Source: Micromonospora sp. CCTCC AA 2012012
GTDB taxonomy: Bacteria > Actinomycetota > Actinomycetes > Mycobacteriales > Micromonosporaceae
Assembly (NCBI RefSeq): GCF_040499845.1
Contig: NZ_CP159342.1
Location: 5,704,001 to 5,768,000 of the forward strand
Reading direction: 5' to 3'
Length of the DNA: 64,000 nucleotides
Every line of letters starts with the position of its first letter. Position 1 is the stretch's first letter. Shown in pieces: positions 25,846 through 34,348 of the stretch. The notes below the pieces were generated by a model. The model did not search any database and was not told the DNA's origin. It worked only from the letters and a program-made list of their open reading frames with translations. The position numbers and the translations under genes are program-made.

Positions 25846-26802
25846 TCAGGCCGTCTCGTATCGAGGGACGTAGGACAGGGTGATCGAGGTGCCCGCGCCA
25901 GCGCCGGCCACGGCGAACTCGACGTCGTTGAGGCCCGGCTGCAGGCCCCACAGCACCGCCCCCGGCCAGGACAGCTTCCCGGTCCAGATCGCGTCACCGG
26001 GGCCGCGCACGGTTGGCGGGTCGGTGGTGATGGTCGCGACCTGGCCGGCGGTGAGCGTGCCGGTGAGGGTGAAGCTCTCGCCGGTGGTGTGGTTGGTCGC
26101 GACCACCGACGTGGCCGGGCCGACGATCGTCCACTCCGGCCACGCCTCGACGTCGCCAGCGTTGGTCGCTGTGGCGACGCCCAGCACGCTGGTCGGGCTC
26201 ACCGTCAGGTACGGGCTGAGGTAGGACACCGGCGCGCCGGCGTAGGCGTACGGGATGCTCTCGGGGGTGACGTCGCGCCAGTAGGGGTCGGGGCAGTAGA
26301 GGCTGAGCACGGCCGTGTCGTACAGCCAGCCCTGGCCGGGCTCACCCTCAATGCCGCCCTGGTAGTAGCACTCGATCTCCCTGGCCGAGCCGTCCGGGCG
26401 CAGGATCCGCAGTTTCCCGGGGCCGAGCCGGCGGGTGGCCACGATCGGCCGGACGAAGTCCCGCCAGCCGCCCACCAGCTCCATGTGGGTGTCGGCGCGC
26501 ACCCGCACCGGCAGCGTCATGGTGCGTGGCTGCGGCTGGACGTGCCCCACCCGGGTACCGCCGCGCGGGTGCGGGTAGGCGACGATGATGATCGGTGCCG
26601 CGCCGACCACGTTGGACCAGCCGTCGAGGGTGAAGTGCAGCTCGGTGTCGCTGGTCAGCTGCAGCTCGGTGCCGTCGGGCCCGATCCACACCAGCTGGAA
26701 GCGGCCGGGGTCGCGCGGCCGCTGCGGGGCCGGCGCTGGGGTGGGCGTCGGCTCGGGGGCCGGGGTGGTGGGCGGGCTGATTACGCCGACGTAGACGGGC
26801 AT
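25846..26802 (-). CDS. Distal tail (Dit-like) protein
   Basis: 318 residues: a Pro-rich N-terminus, then a beta-rich domain (FQLVWIGPDGTELQLTSDTE, PVRVRADTHMELVGGWRDFV) and a galectin-like C-terminal region (AWPEWTIVGPATSVVATNHT). Order after the tape measure and fold pattern match the Dit hub of the siphovirus baseplate. Confidence 0.8.
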   Translation of the reverse strand: MPVYVGVISPPTTPAPEPTPTPAPAPQRPRDPGRFQLVWIGPDGTELQLTSDTELHFTLDGWSNVVGAAPIIIVAYPHPRGGTRVGHVQPQPRTMTLPVRVRADTHMELVGGWRDFVRPIVATRRLGPGKLRILRPDGSAREIECYYQGGIEGEPGQGWLYDTAVLSLYCPDPYWRDVTPESIPYAYAGAPVSYLSPYLTVSPTSVLGVATATNAGDVEAWPEWTIVGPATSVVATNHTTGESFTLTGTLTAGQVATITTDPPTVRGPGDAIWTGKLSWPGAVLWGLQPGLNDVEFAVAGAGAGTSITLSYVPRYETA

Positions 26803-28935
26803 CTACCGAGGCCTCCCCAACCTGGCCAGCGCGTCCTGCCGGCGCTGCAGCGCGGACAGGTCGTGCACCGTGAAATTCGCCTGCTGCGGGTAGACGGCGA
26901 TCCGGTTGTCGTTGGTCACCGACGGGCCCGGCCCCCAGCTGCCCTGGGGCACGACTCGCTGTCCGTACCAGCGGGCCGCCGTGGCGAGGATGTCCAGCGA
27001 CCGGTCCCGGTTTCCGTTGCGCGGGATGAAGGCCTCGCCGCCGGTGGCGGGCTCGGCGAACGCGTACCGGGCCGGGGAGACGGCGCTGTAGACGGCGGCC
27101 TCGCGGAGGTTCACCAGGCCGTCCTGGGCGTGCTCGTAGACGCCACCCCACCGGTTCTTCAGCGACGTGCCGCCGGGCAACTTCAGGTCGCCGTTGGACT
27201 TGTAGTAGACGCCGACCGTGATGTTCTTGCTGTTGATCTTCCCGAGGCCGGCTTGCACCCGGGCGATCGCCGACAGGGCCTGCTCGCTGTTGACCGACAC
27301 GGTGCGCTGGATGTTCGGGATGCCGAACAGCCGGTCGGCCAGGGCCTTCGCCTTACCGGCCTCCATGCCCATCGCGTCGGCGGCCTTGAGGAACGCGGCC
27401 CGGCCCCGCTCGGTCGCCGCGTTCGCGGCTTCCTGGGAGCCGGTCTCGGCCAGGGTCGCGTCCCGCTTGCGGTACGTGGTCTTGACGATCGCGTCCAGGG
27501 CGGCCTGGTTGGCCCGGCCCTTCTCGGTGCCGTCGGACAGGGCCTGGCCGTTGCGCTTCACCGACTCGGTCGCCGCGTCCACGGCCGCCTCGAAATCCCG
27601 GTTCGCCGCCCGGGCGTCGAGGGTCTTGCTGGACAGCTCGTCGAGGATGTCGCGCAGCGACCGCACCTCGAAGGTCGCCTCGGTGGCGGCGCCGTCGACC
27701 TTGAGCAGGCCACCCTGGATCTTCTGGCCGGCCCCGTCGCCGGCGTCGCCGCCGGCGTCGAGGGCGTCCTTCAGCTCGTGCATCCGGTCTCGGTTGTGCT
27801 CGACCTGGTCGCCGATGACCGGCAGCCACCCGTACAGCGAGTACGTGAAGTCGGCCGCGGCCACGCCGGCCTCGACGAGCCACCGGTAGAGGGTGGACAT
27901 GCCGTCGACCAGCATCGTCACCCCGGCGATGGTGTCCTCGACGGCCAGGAAGATCAGGTGGATGGCGGAGGCGCCCTCGTCGGCGTGGTCGGCGACTGTG
28001 GACAGCAGCTCGGACAGCTCCCGGCCGACGCCAGGCAGGTCGTTTTCGACGACGGCGATGATCGGACCGGCGGCCGCCGCGGCGTCGGCGATACCGGGGG
28101 CGAGCTCGCGGACGAAGCCAGCCACCCCACGCGCCAGGGGCTCGACGTAGCGGGAGGTGGAGGCGAACACGTCGTCGATGTCGCCGGCGACGTCCTCCCA
28201 CGCCGAGCGGAGGATCCCGATCCCGGCGATGGCCGGCTGCACGAACCGGCTGCCGGAGTCCTCCAGGTCACCGAGGACCGCGTCGGCGAGGTCCTTCCCG
28301 GCCGCCTGGACCCGCTGGTCCTTCGCGGCGATCTTCAGCCCGCCGACCACCCCGCCGACGCCGACCCCACCGACGATCGCGCCGGAGATCGTGGCGCCGA
28401 TGACGGCGGCGGCCGGCACCGCGATGATGCCGCCCATCGCGGCGCCGGCCGGGCCGAGCGGCGCGTTGGACAGCATCCCCTTCAGCTTGTCGATGATCTG
28501 CGTGCCGACCGAGTCGGGGATGACGTCCTCGACGTCCTTGAAGTCGATCAGCTTGCGGATGCTGGTCTGCTGACGCAGCTTGCCCTGCTCGGCGGACAGC
28601 TTCTCGCTGAGCTTCGCCCGTTCCGCCTCATCGGAGGTGCGGGCGATCTCCCGAGCCAGTTCCCGGACGCTACTGGCGGTCTCGTCGATCTGCCGGTCGA
28701 GCCGGGCCGCGTCGTCGCGCAGCGACCCCAGCTTGCGGCCGGCGTCGCGGGCGGAGTCACCGAGCCCGTCGGTGGACTCGCTGGCCCGCTCGGTGCCGGT
28801 GGCGACGTCCTTCGCGCTGTCGGCGACGTCGTCGAGGCTGTCCTCCAGGCGCTGCGCCGCGCCGGTCGCGTTGTCCATGCCGCGCACGAAGGGCTGCTCG
28901 TCGACGTCCAGGCCGACCTTCGTCGTACGCGACAC
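26803..28935 (-). CDS. Tail tape measure protein
   Basis: 710 residues: long coiled-coil start (RELAREIARTSDEAERAKLS), a Gly/Ala-rich hydrophobic stretch (IIAVPAAAVIGATISGAIVG), more helix, and a C-terminus with FAEPATGGEAFIPRNGNRDR, the E-A-F-I-P motif frequent near the ends of tape measures. Sets tail length; at 710 residues a tail of roughly 100 nm would be expected by the usual ~0.15 nm per residue rule. Confidence 0.92.
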   Translation of the reverse strand: MSRTTKVGLDVDEQPFVRGMDNATGAAQRLEDSLDDVADSAKDVATGTERASESTDGLGDSARDAGRKLGSLRDDAARLDRQIDETASSVRELAREIARTSDEAERAKLSEKLSAEQGKLRQQTSIRKLIDFKDVEDVIPDSVGTQIIDKLKGMLSNAPLGPAGAAMGGIIAVPAAAVIGATISGAIVGGVGVGGVVGGLKIAAKDQRVQAAGKDLADAVLGDLEDSGSRFVQPAIAGIGILRSAWEDVAGDIDDVFASTSRYVEPLARGVAGFVRELAPGIADAAAAAGPIIAVVENDLPGVGRELSELLSTVADHADEGASAIHLIFLAVEDTIAGVTMLVDGMSTLYRWLVEAGVAAADFTYSLYGWLPVIGDQVEHNRDRMHELKDALDAGGDAGDGAGQKIQGGLLKVDGAATEATFEVRSLRDILDELSSKTLDARAANRDFEAAVDAATESVKRNGQALSDGTEKGRANQAALDAIVKTTYRKRDATLAETGSQEAANAATERGRAAFLKAADAMGMEAGKAKALADRLFGIPNIQRTVSVNSEQALSAIARVQAGLGKINSKNITVGVYYKSNGDLKLPGGTSLKNRWGGVYEHAQDGLVNLREAAVYSAVSPARYAFAEPATGGEAFIPRNGNRDRSLDILATAARWYGQRVVPQGSWGPGPSVTNDNRIAVYPQQANFTVHDLSALQRRQDALARLGRPR

Positions 28936-28941
28936 CGGATC

Positions 28942-29370
28942 TCACCTCCTCGGCACGAGACGGACCGCGTGGATCATCGCGGCCGGGAACTGCGGGTTCA
29001 GCGCGGCGGTGTCGCGCTCGGAGCGCTGCAGGGCGGCACAGCAGTGGCACTGCACCGGCGTGCCCTCCACCGGCCGGTACACCCCCGTGCCGCGCGGGTT
29101 GTTGAAGTCGTTCTCCATCGCCGTGGAGGCCTCCAGCGGCTCCCCGCACTGCTTGCACAGGCCGGCCTCGTACGCCTCCAGCGCGACCATCCAGGCCAGC
29201 TGCTCCGCGGTCCACTCCGTCTCCGGGGTGGAGCGGACCAGCCGGCCGTCGGCGTACTCGTGAACGGTGGACGGCTCCCAGCCCTCCAGCCGGCGCGGGC
29301 TTACGCCGAGGGTTCGGGCGAGCCGGAGTCGCTGCCGGAGGTCGGGCTCGTCAGCAATCCGGCGACGGAG
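28942..29370 (-). CDS. Tail assembly chaperone, -1 frame (T-like) extension
   Basis: A 142-residue open frame downstream of the tail chaperone gene in the -1 frame with no credible start of its own. It would be made as a fusion when ribosomes slip at the heptamer CCCTTTC (29376-29370). It carries two Cys pairs (CKQCGEP; CHCC) and ends six bases before the tape-measure start, as gpT-type extensions do. Translation only as a fusion is inferred. Confidence 0.75.
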   Translation of the reverse strand, partial: LRRRIADEPDLRQRLRLARTLGVSPRRLEGWEPSTVHEYADGRLVRSTPETEWTAEQLAWMVALEAYEAGLCKQCGEPLEASTAMENDFNNPRGTGVYRPVEGTPVQCHCCAALQRSERDTAALNPQFPAAMIHAVRLVPRR

Positions 29371-29867
29371 AAAGGGAGGTCGACCTCGCGGACGTTGAGG
29401 TTCCAGCACTTGCGCCACCAGGTGCGCCACTGCTGCACGGCCAGCCGCCCGCTGTCCAGGTCGAGCAGCTGCTCCCACGTGGCCTCGGCCAGCGCCGGAC
29501 TGACCGTCGACCGCCGCACCAAGGCGGGCAGGAACGTCGCCCGGTTGACGCCCATCCGCAGGTCGTCCTCGTCGTCGGTGCGCGCCGGGTGTTCCTCGAC
29601 GAGCTCGTTCCACCGCTTCGGGGTCAGCCCCCGCAGCTGGAACTCGACGGTGGCCGCCTCCACCTGGTCGCGCAGCTCCTCCATCCGCTGCGCCAGCGCG
29701 GTGGTGCCGTCGCCGGCGACCCGCGGGTCAGCGGCCGAGCGGGCTTTCGCCTCGGCGAGCTCCCGGCCGAGCTGGGTCCACTGCGCGACCAGGTCGAGGC
29801 GGGTGCACACCTTCATGGTGTCCTCGGGCAGCCGCGCGCCGGTCAGCAGCGCGTCGACGTCGGTCAC
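29301..29867 (-). CDS. Tail assembly chaperone (G-like)
   Basis: 188 residues, helical, with DTMKVCTRLDLVAQWTQLGR, a tail-chaperone-like start, and LQQLLDL-type helices (WEQLLDLDSGRLAVQQWRTW). Lies between tail tube and tape measure, the standard place for the gpG/gpGT pair, and contains the frameshift heptamer 22 codons before its stop. GTG 29867 overlaps the previous stop. Confidence 0.8.
   Translation of the reverse strand: MTDVDALLTGARLPEDTMKVCTRLDLVAQWTQLGRELAEAKARSAADPRVAGDGTTALAQRMEELRDQVEAATVEFQLRGLTPKRWNELVEEHPARTDDEDDLRMGVNRATFLPALVRRSTVSPALAEATWEQLLDLDSGRLAVQQWRTWWRKCWNLNVREVDLPFSVAGLLTSPTSGSDSGSPEPSA
29370..29376 (-). promoter_or_regulatory. Programmed -1 frameshift heptamer C_CCT_TTC
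   Basis: On the coding strand the zero-frame codons CTC CCT TTC contain CCCTTTC in the canonical X_XXY_YYZ phase, so tRNAs on CCT and TTC can re-pair with CCC and TTT. It joins the G-like frame to the long -1 frame ending at 28942. Confidence 0.75.
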
Positions 29868-30376
29868 GCCACCACCGCCACGTCCATGTGCACCACGTTG
29901 GTGACGAACAGCCGCTGCGTGGCCGTGTGCACGCTGTTGGCGCCGTTCCAGTTCTTCATCGGCTCGCCGGCCTCGATCGGCCACACGTCGACGATGTCGG
30001 CGACCGCGTAGGCCTGCGTCGACGGCACCCCGTAGCGGGGCACGATGAAGCCCTTGACGCCCTCGGCGAGGGTCAGGTACGCCTCGTTGTTGTCCGGGCT
30101 GGCCGGGTTGTGCACGTACACGACCGTCAGCGACTTGGACTTGCGGCCGGGCTTCTCGAAGTCCTGGACGGTGGCGATCCGGCTGTCGGTGACGGTGGCC
30201 TGCTCGCCGCCCGGCTGCCAGCCGTCGCCGGTGATGTAGCCGTGCAGGTCCAGCGACGTCACCGCGTTGAGCTCGGTCAGCTTCGGTGCGGACGGGTCGG
30301 TGAGCGACACCACGAACTTGAAGGCCAGGGTGCCGTCGCTCTTGACGGAATCGGGCAGCTGCAGCGGCGACGTCAT
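29864..30376 (-). CDS. Major tail tube protein
   Basis: 170 residues, beta-rich (FKFVVSLTDPSAPKLTELNA, LDLHGYITGDGWQPGGEQAT, KSLTVVYVHNP). Position between connectors and tail chaperone and the length are typical of siphovirus tube subunits in actinobacterial phages. Confidence 0.8.
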   Translation of the reverse strand: MTSPLQLPDSVKSDGTLAFKFVVSLTDPSAPKLTELNAVTSLDLHGYITGDGWQPGGEQATVTDSRIATVQDFEKPGRKSKSLTVVYVHNPASPDNNEAYLTLAEGVKGFIVPRYGVPSTQAYAVADIVDVWPIEAGEPMKNWNGANSVHTATQRLFVTNVVHMDVAVVA

Positions 30377-30573
30377 CGGGTCTGCTCCTTGCTCTTCGTG
30401 CCGGTGGTGGCGGCCGGGGCGGGCGGCAGCGGCTCACCCAGGTTGTTGACCGCCGGCTGGCCGGTGAGGATCTCGACGTCGCCGCGCTCGACGAGCTGCT
30501 CGGCCCGCCTCTTCGGCAGCGACGATTCGGTCTTGGCGGTCTTGTCGCGTACGCGCACGAACTCAGTCGGCAC
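30373..30573 (-). CDS. Small hypothetical protein in the tail operon (66 aa)
   Basis: Overlaps the tail tube start by 4 bases. Short basic sequence with VRDKTAKTESSLPKRRAEQL and a Pro/Ala-rich end; similar small proteins of unknown role commonly precede tail tube genes in these phages. Confidence 0.65.
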   Translation of the reverse strand: MPTEFVRVRDKTAKTESSLPKRRAEQLVERGDVEILTGQPAVNNLGEPLPPAPAATTGTKSKEQTR

Positions 30574-30599
30574 GACTCCTCCAGTGGGTGTGGTGCCGG

Positions 30600-31025
30600 T
30601 CAGCCCGGCAGGGTTTCGAGACGGAACAGGTACGTCTGGTCGACGACCAGGCGGCCGGTGGACTCGTCCGGCCGGGCCGGTGGCGAGTCGAGGTAGCGGA
30701 TCGGGTACGACTGCCGGCCGGCGATGGTCGGGACGACGTCGAGCAGCGCGTTGACGACCTGCTGCGCTACCGCGCGGGCGGCGATGTCGTTGCCGCCGAC
30801 GCAGTGGCAGGTGATGTCGAAGACGGCCCGGGTGGTCGCCGCGACGATCGACGGGCCGAGCGCGAAGCCGGGCCGGATCTGCGCCGCTACGTACGGCGGC
30901 TCCGCGCCGTCGGGGACGATCTGGCCGGTGTCGTCCGGCTCCTCGGGCGGGTACACCGGCAGGTCTGGGACGCCGCGCAGCAGGCCCAGGACCGCGTTGG
31001 CGTGGGCCTGGATGTCGATGCTCAC
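30600..31025 (-). CDS. Tail terminator-like protein
   Basis: 141 residues with IQAHANAVLGLLRGVPDLPV, an alpha/beta layout and FDITCHCVGGNDIAARAVAQ, as in tail completion/terminator proteins (gpU/DUF3168 type). Its place just before the tail tube supports this. Couples to the next upstream gene by a 4-base overlap. Confidence 0.68.
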   Translation of the reverse strand: MSIDIQAHANAVLGLLRGVPDLPVYPPEEPDDTGQIVPDGAEPPYVAAQIRPGFALGPSIVAATTRAVFDITCHCVGGNDIAARAVAQQVVNALLDVVPTIAGRQSYPIRYLDSPPARPDESTGRLVVDQTYLFRLETLPG

Positions 31026-31420
31026 GTCCGGCCGTCCAGGGCGTCCGCTGCGGCCTTGCCCAGGCCCTGCTCCCAGTCGGGGGTCCAGATGTCCAGCGCC
31101 GGCCCCAGGTGGGCGTACGGCGGGTTGTTGATGGTGCCGTACTCCAGGATGTTGCCCAGCGCGCCCTGGCGGCGTTCCTTCTCCGGGCCGATCTCCGCGC
31201 TGACCCCGTCGCCGACGCCGCGGTCGTCGACGTCGTAGGTGATCGCCTTCGGGTAGTCCGGGGCGTGGGCCAGGCCGGAGGCGAACTCCCGGCTGGTGTC
31301 CTTGATGCCGCGGGCGGTGAATTCGGTGGCCTTGACGATGTTGCGGTGCGCGTTGGCCGGCACCTGCTCCAGGTGCGCCACCAGGTTGTTGAGGTCCGCG
31401 GCGTCCAGGTCGATCTTCAC
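31022..31420 (-). CDS. HK97 gp10-like head-tail connector
   Basis: 132 residues. NNLVAHLEQVPANAHRNIVK, then KDTSREFASGLAHAPDYPKA and GNILEYGTINNPPYAHLGPA follow the pattern of gp10-family proteins (the E-Y-G-T-...-P-x-x-P segment). GTG 31420 overlaps the upstream stop (GTGA). Confidence 0.8.
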   Translation of the reverse strand: MKIDLDAADLNNLVAHLEQVPANAHRNIVKATEFTARGIKDTSREFASGLAHAPDYPKAITYDVDDRGVGDGVSAEIGPEKERRQGALGNILEYGTINNPPYAHLGPALDIWTPDWEQGLGKAAADALDGRT

Positions 31421-31815
31421 GACGTGCGCTCCTTGACCTTCAGCCGGCGCGCGGTGGCGTCGGAGTGCCGGTGCGGGGCGTCGACGACGAACGTCCGGCC
31501 GACCAGGTCGGGGTCGCCGGCCGAGGCGGTGATCACGCACTCGTCGCCGGGCTGCGGCGCGGGCGTGCCGCTCATCGGGATGTGCACCTCGACGCCGACC
31601 ATCACCACCACCGCCTCCCCGGCGGTGGCCGGTGCGGCGGTGGGTGACGGCTGCTTGACCCGGCACTTGCCGGCGTACCCGGCGGCGTACGTCGGGGTGA
31701 TCTTGCCGGTGGTCGGGTTGGTGACGGTGCCGGTCTTGCGGCGGAACGCGCAGGTGTCGCGCATCCGCGCCTCGGCGACGCGGCGGCCGCGGGCCACGGC
31801 TCGGTCGATGCGCAT
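31417..31815 (-). CDS. Head closure / connector protein (DUF6093-like)
   Basis: 132 residues. Begins with a basic helix and RDTCAFRRKTG, then a beta-barrel-type sequence (GDECVITASAGDPDLVGRTF, VVDAPHRHSDATARRLKV) typical of SPP1 gp16/HK97 gp7-like head-closure proteins. Order in the connector cluster agrees. Confidence 0.72.
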   Translation of the reverse strand: MRIDRAVARGRRVAEARMRDTCAFRRKTGTVTNPTTGKITPTYAAGYAGKCRVKQPSPTAAPATAGEAVVVMVGVEVHIPMSGTPAPQPGDECVITASAGDPDLVGRTFVVDAPHRHSDATARRLKVKERTS

Positions 31816-32375
31816 CAGCGTCTCCGCCCGTACTGGCGGCGCAGGGCCGCGCGCAGCGCCGGCGTGCCGTCCATGTGGGTGGACATCGTCGCGTAGGTGG
31901 CGGACCAGTCGTCCTGGGACTCGGCCTTGAGGCCTTCCGGGTTACCGGGGATGTCGCGGATCAGGCCGAGGACCGCGGAGCGGGCCAGCTGCAGCTCCTG
32001 CGCGTCGGGTGGGTATCCGTGGCTGTAGACGACGGTGACCGGGATCAGGTCGTCGGGCTGGTCGGACCAGCCGCACCGCCGGTACAGGCGGGTGCCGTGC
32101 AGCCGGTACCCGGCGGCGCCGGACGTCAGCGGGCTGCCGTTGTAGTCCACCGAGGTGACCGACTGGACCGGGAACTGCGGCAGGGCCAGCCACTGGCCCG
32201 GGCCGGCGGTGAGCACCGCGGTGTCGTCGACGACCTGGATGATCCGCTGCCCGCCGGCGGCGGCCTGGACCACCGCGGTGGCGCACTCGATCAGCAGGGT
32301 CACCTGCGCGTCGTTGAGGCCCTGGTCATCGAGCAGGTTCTTCAGGTCGGCCGGGGCCGCCAGCTGGTCCGCCAC
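31815..32375 (-). CDS. Head-tail adaptor (gp6-like)
   Basis: 186 residues with ADLKNLLDDQGLNDAQVTLL followed by VQSVTSVDYNGSPL, TVVYSHGYPP and ELQLARSAVLGLIRD, the layout of gp6/YqbG-type adaptors that bind the portal ring. Shares stop/start overlap with the next gene. Confidence 0.78.
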   Translation of the reverse strand: MADQLAAPADLKNLLDDQGLNDAQVTLLIECATAVVQAAAGGQRIIQVVDDTAVLTAGPGQWLALPQFPVQSVTSVDYNGSPLTSGAAGYRLHGTRLYRRCGWSDQPDDLIPVTVVYSHGYPPDAQELQLARSAVLGLIRDIPGNPEGLKAESQDDWSATYATMSTHMDGTPALRAALRRQYGRRR

Positions 32376-32439
32376 CGCGTCCTCCTTCCCTCACGTCAGG
32401 CCCGGCCGGCAGAGCACACCTGCCGGCCGGGCCGGGCGT

Positions 32440-33093
32440 TCAGCTGCGGCTGCTGCCGGTGGCCTTGGCCGCGGTGGCCTTCGTCGCCTTGGCCGGGGTG
32501 GCCTTGGCCGAGGTGGACTTCGCCGGCGCGGCGGCCGCCGAGGTGTCGCCGGCGCCAGCGGCGAGCGGGTCCGGGTCGGGAACGGCCACCCCACCCGGGG
32601 TGACCGGGGCGATCACCAGGCCGTCGTCGGTGATGGCCTCGGGCACCGCCGGCGGTTCGGTCTCCTGCCCGCCCATGAGCTTCTGCAGCTCCGCGACCAG
32701 GCCCTGCCGGGTGTTGAGGCCCTTGGTCTGTTCCATGTCCAGGGCGACCCGGGCCCGGGCGAGGTCCTCGCCGACCCAGTCGAGGATGGCCTCGGCGGTG
32801 CCGGCGGTGATGATGTCCCGGTCGATCTCGTCCGGCTCGACCAGGCCCGGCACCGGCCGGCCGGCCGGCGTACCGAACCGGGTGGTCGGCCCCTCGGTGT
32901 CGGCCGGGGCGTCCTTGTCGTCCTGCAGTCCGATCGCGCCGGCGTCGAGCAGCCGCTGACGGTGCTCGTCCGACACGTCGCCGGGCAGGGGCGAACCGTG
33001 CGGGACGTCGACCTGGGCGCGGCCGGCGCCCACCTGCGTCTCCACGGTCACGTAGCCGGCCGTGACGACGTACTTCTCCGTGTCCTTGCCCAT
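32440..33093 (-). CDS. Hypothetical head-region protein with Lys/Ala-rich tail
   Basis: 217 residues. The N-terminal part (TAGYVTVETQVGAGRAQVDV) looks beta-rich; the middle has helices (TAEAILDWVGEDLARARVAL); the C-terminus is an H1-histone-like run of AKATPAKAT repeats ending in SRS. Located directly after the major capsid gene, so it may decorate or stabilise the head; the basic tail could contact DNA. Confidence 0.65.
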   Translation of the reverse strand: MGKDTEKYVVTAGYVTVETQVGAGRAQVDVPHGSPLPGDVSDEHRQRLLDAGAIGLQDDKDAPADTEGPTTRFGTPAGRPVPGLVEPDEIDRDIITAGTAEAILDWVGEDLARARVALDMEQTKGLNTRQGLVAELQKLMGGQETEPPAVPEAITDDGLVIAPVTPGGVAVPDPDPLAAGAGDTSAAAAPAKSTSAKATPAKATKATAAKATGSSRS

Positions 33094-33107
33094 GATCGTG
33101 GGGCTCC

Positions 33108-34292
33108 TTACGCCTTGAGGTTGACGATCTTGCCGTGCTTGCGCTCGTTGCCGTATCCGAGCCCGACCTCGCCGTAGATCTGGTTCTTGTCGTAGGCGCC
33201 GGTCTTGGCCAGGGGCTCTTCGAACATGTGTCCCTTGCCGGGGACCTCCAGGTAGACCGGCTTGCACTCCTCGAGGGAGACGACCTGCACCACGTCGGCC
33301 GGCATGTGCCGGTTGAGCATGATGTTGAGGATCCCGAAGTCGGTCTCGATCCGGTTGACGGTCACACCGCCGACGGTGGAGATCTCCTTGGTGACGTAGC
33401 CGGCCGCCACGTAGGCGTTGGTGATCGCCAGCTTCTGGGACGCGCTGACCATGATCGTGGCGGTCTCGGACTGCATGATGCCGCCGTTGTTGAAGACGGT
33501 CATCAGCAGCGCGTCGACCATGGTCTTGGTGAGGGCGACGCCCTTGGCCCAGACCACGGTGCCGTCGACGGCGATATTGACCGCCGCGCCGCCCTTGGTC
33601 AGCGAGACGCTGAAGGTGTTCGCCGAGCTGGCCACCACGTAGTACACGTCGGTGGTGGTCAGCGGGGTGGCGGTGCCGACCGACGTGAACCGGACCGAGT
33701 CGCCGTTGGCCAGGCCGTGGGCGGTCAGGGTGATCAGGTCGGTCGCGGCGGCCGCGGTGCCGGTGGCGGTGGCGCCGCCGGCGGCGTCGACGACGTTGGA
33801 CACCGTCGCGGCGAGGATGCCCCGGGTCTTGCGGGCAGTCAGGTTGTCCGCCGGCAGCTGGTAGATGCCGTTGATGAACGACCACTCGACGTCCCGGGCG
33901 ATCTGCTGCAGCATCAGCTCGGTCTGCCAGTCCAGCTCGTCGACGACCGGGTTGGTCGCGCCGCCGGTGGCCAGCCCCGCCAGCCGGCCGGTCGCGGCCC
34001 GCTTGGTGTAGCTGACGCCGACGGTCTCGTGGTGGATCTGCGTGACGTTCTTCTTCTGCCCGCGGACCCGGTTCTGCGGGGTCGGCGCGTCCTGGCCCTC
34101 CAGGGCCGTGTTCTGACCGGCGGCGCGCAGGTCGTACTCCGACCATTCGAACTCGACGTCGGTGGTCTGCCCGCCGCCGGTCAGCCCGCCGATCGCCGAG
34201 AAGAACGGCGTGTCGGTCGGGGTGAGCAGGTGCAGGATGCCCGTGTAGTTGGGCAGGTTGTAGGTGGTGCCGAGCGCGGTGATACCAGCCAT
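33108..34292 (-). CDS. Major capsid protein (SU10/DUF5309-like)
   Basis: 394 residues. N-terminus GTTYNLPNYTGILHLLTPTD then TPFFSAIGG, ending with KTGAYDKNQIYGEVGLGYGN ERKHGKI, which is characteristic of the SU10-type/DUF5309 HK97-fold capsid proteins. Between about residues 175 and 235 an extra beta-rich block (LTAHGLANGDSVRFTSVGTA ... TFSVSL) interrupts the fold, probably a surface-exposed domain. Confidence 0.88.
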   Translation of the reverse strand: MAGITALGTTYNLPNYTGILHLLTPTDTPFFSAIGGLTGGGQTTDVEFEWSEYDLRAAGQNTALEGQDAPTPQNRVRGQKKNVTQIHHETVGVSYTKRAATGRLAGLATGGATNPVVDELDWQTELMLQQIARDVEWSFINGIYQLPADNLTARKTRGILAATVSNVVDAAGGATATGTAAAATDLITLTAHGLANGDSVRFTSVGTATPLTTTDVYYVVASSANTFSVSLTKGGAAVNIAVDGTVVWAKGVALTKTMVDALLMTVFNNGGIMQSETATIMVSASQKLAITNAYVAAGYVTKEISTVGGVTVNRIETDFGILNIMLNRHMPADVVQVVSLEECKPVYLEVPGKGHMFEEPLAKTGAYDKNQIYGEVGLGYGNERKHGKIVNLKA

Positions 34293-34348
34293 CGCTGGTC
34301 GCTCCCTTCGATGTCGTTCCGTGGGCGCGGCCCGCGCCGGCCCCTCGG

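Noticed and set aside
26089..29904. 1271-codon frame on the plus strand across the tail genes
   Set aside because: Lies opposite tape measure, Dit and chaperone genes with strong family features; composition is that of an antisense shadow.
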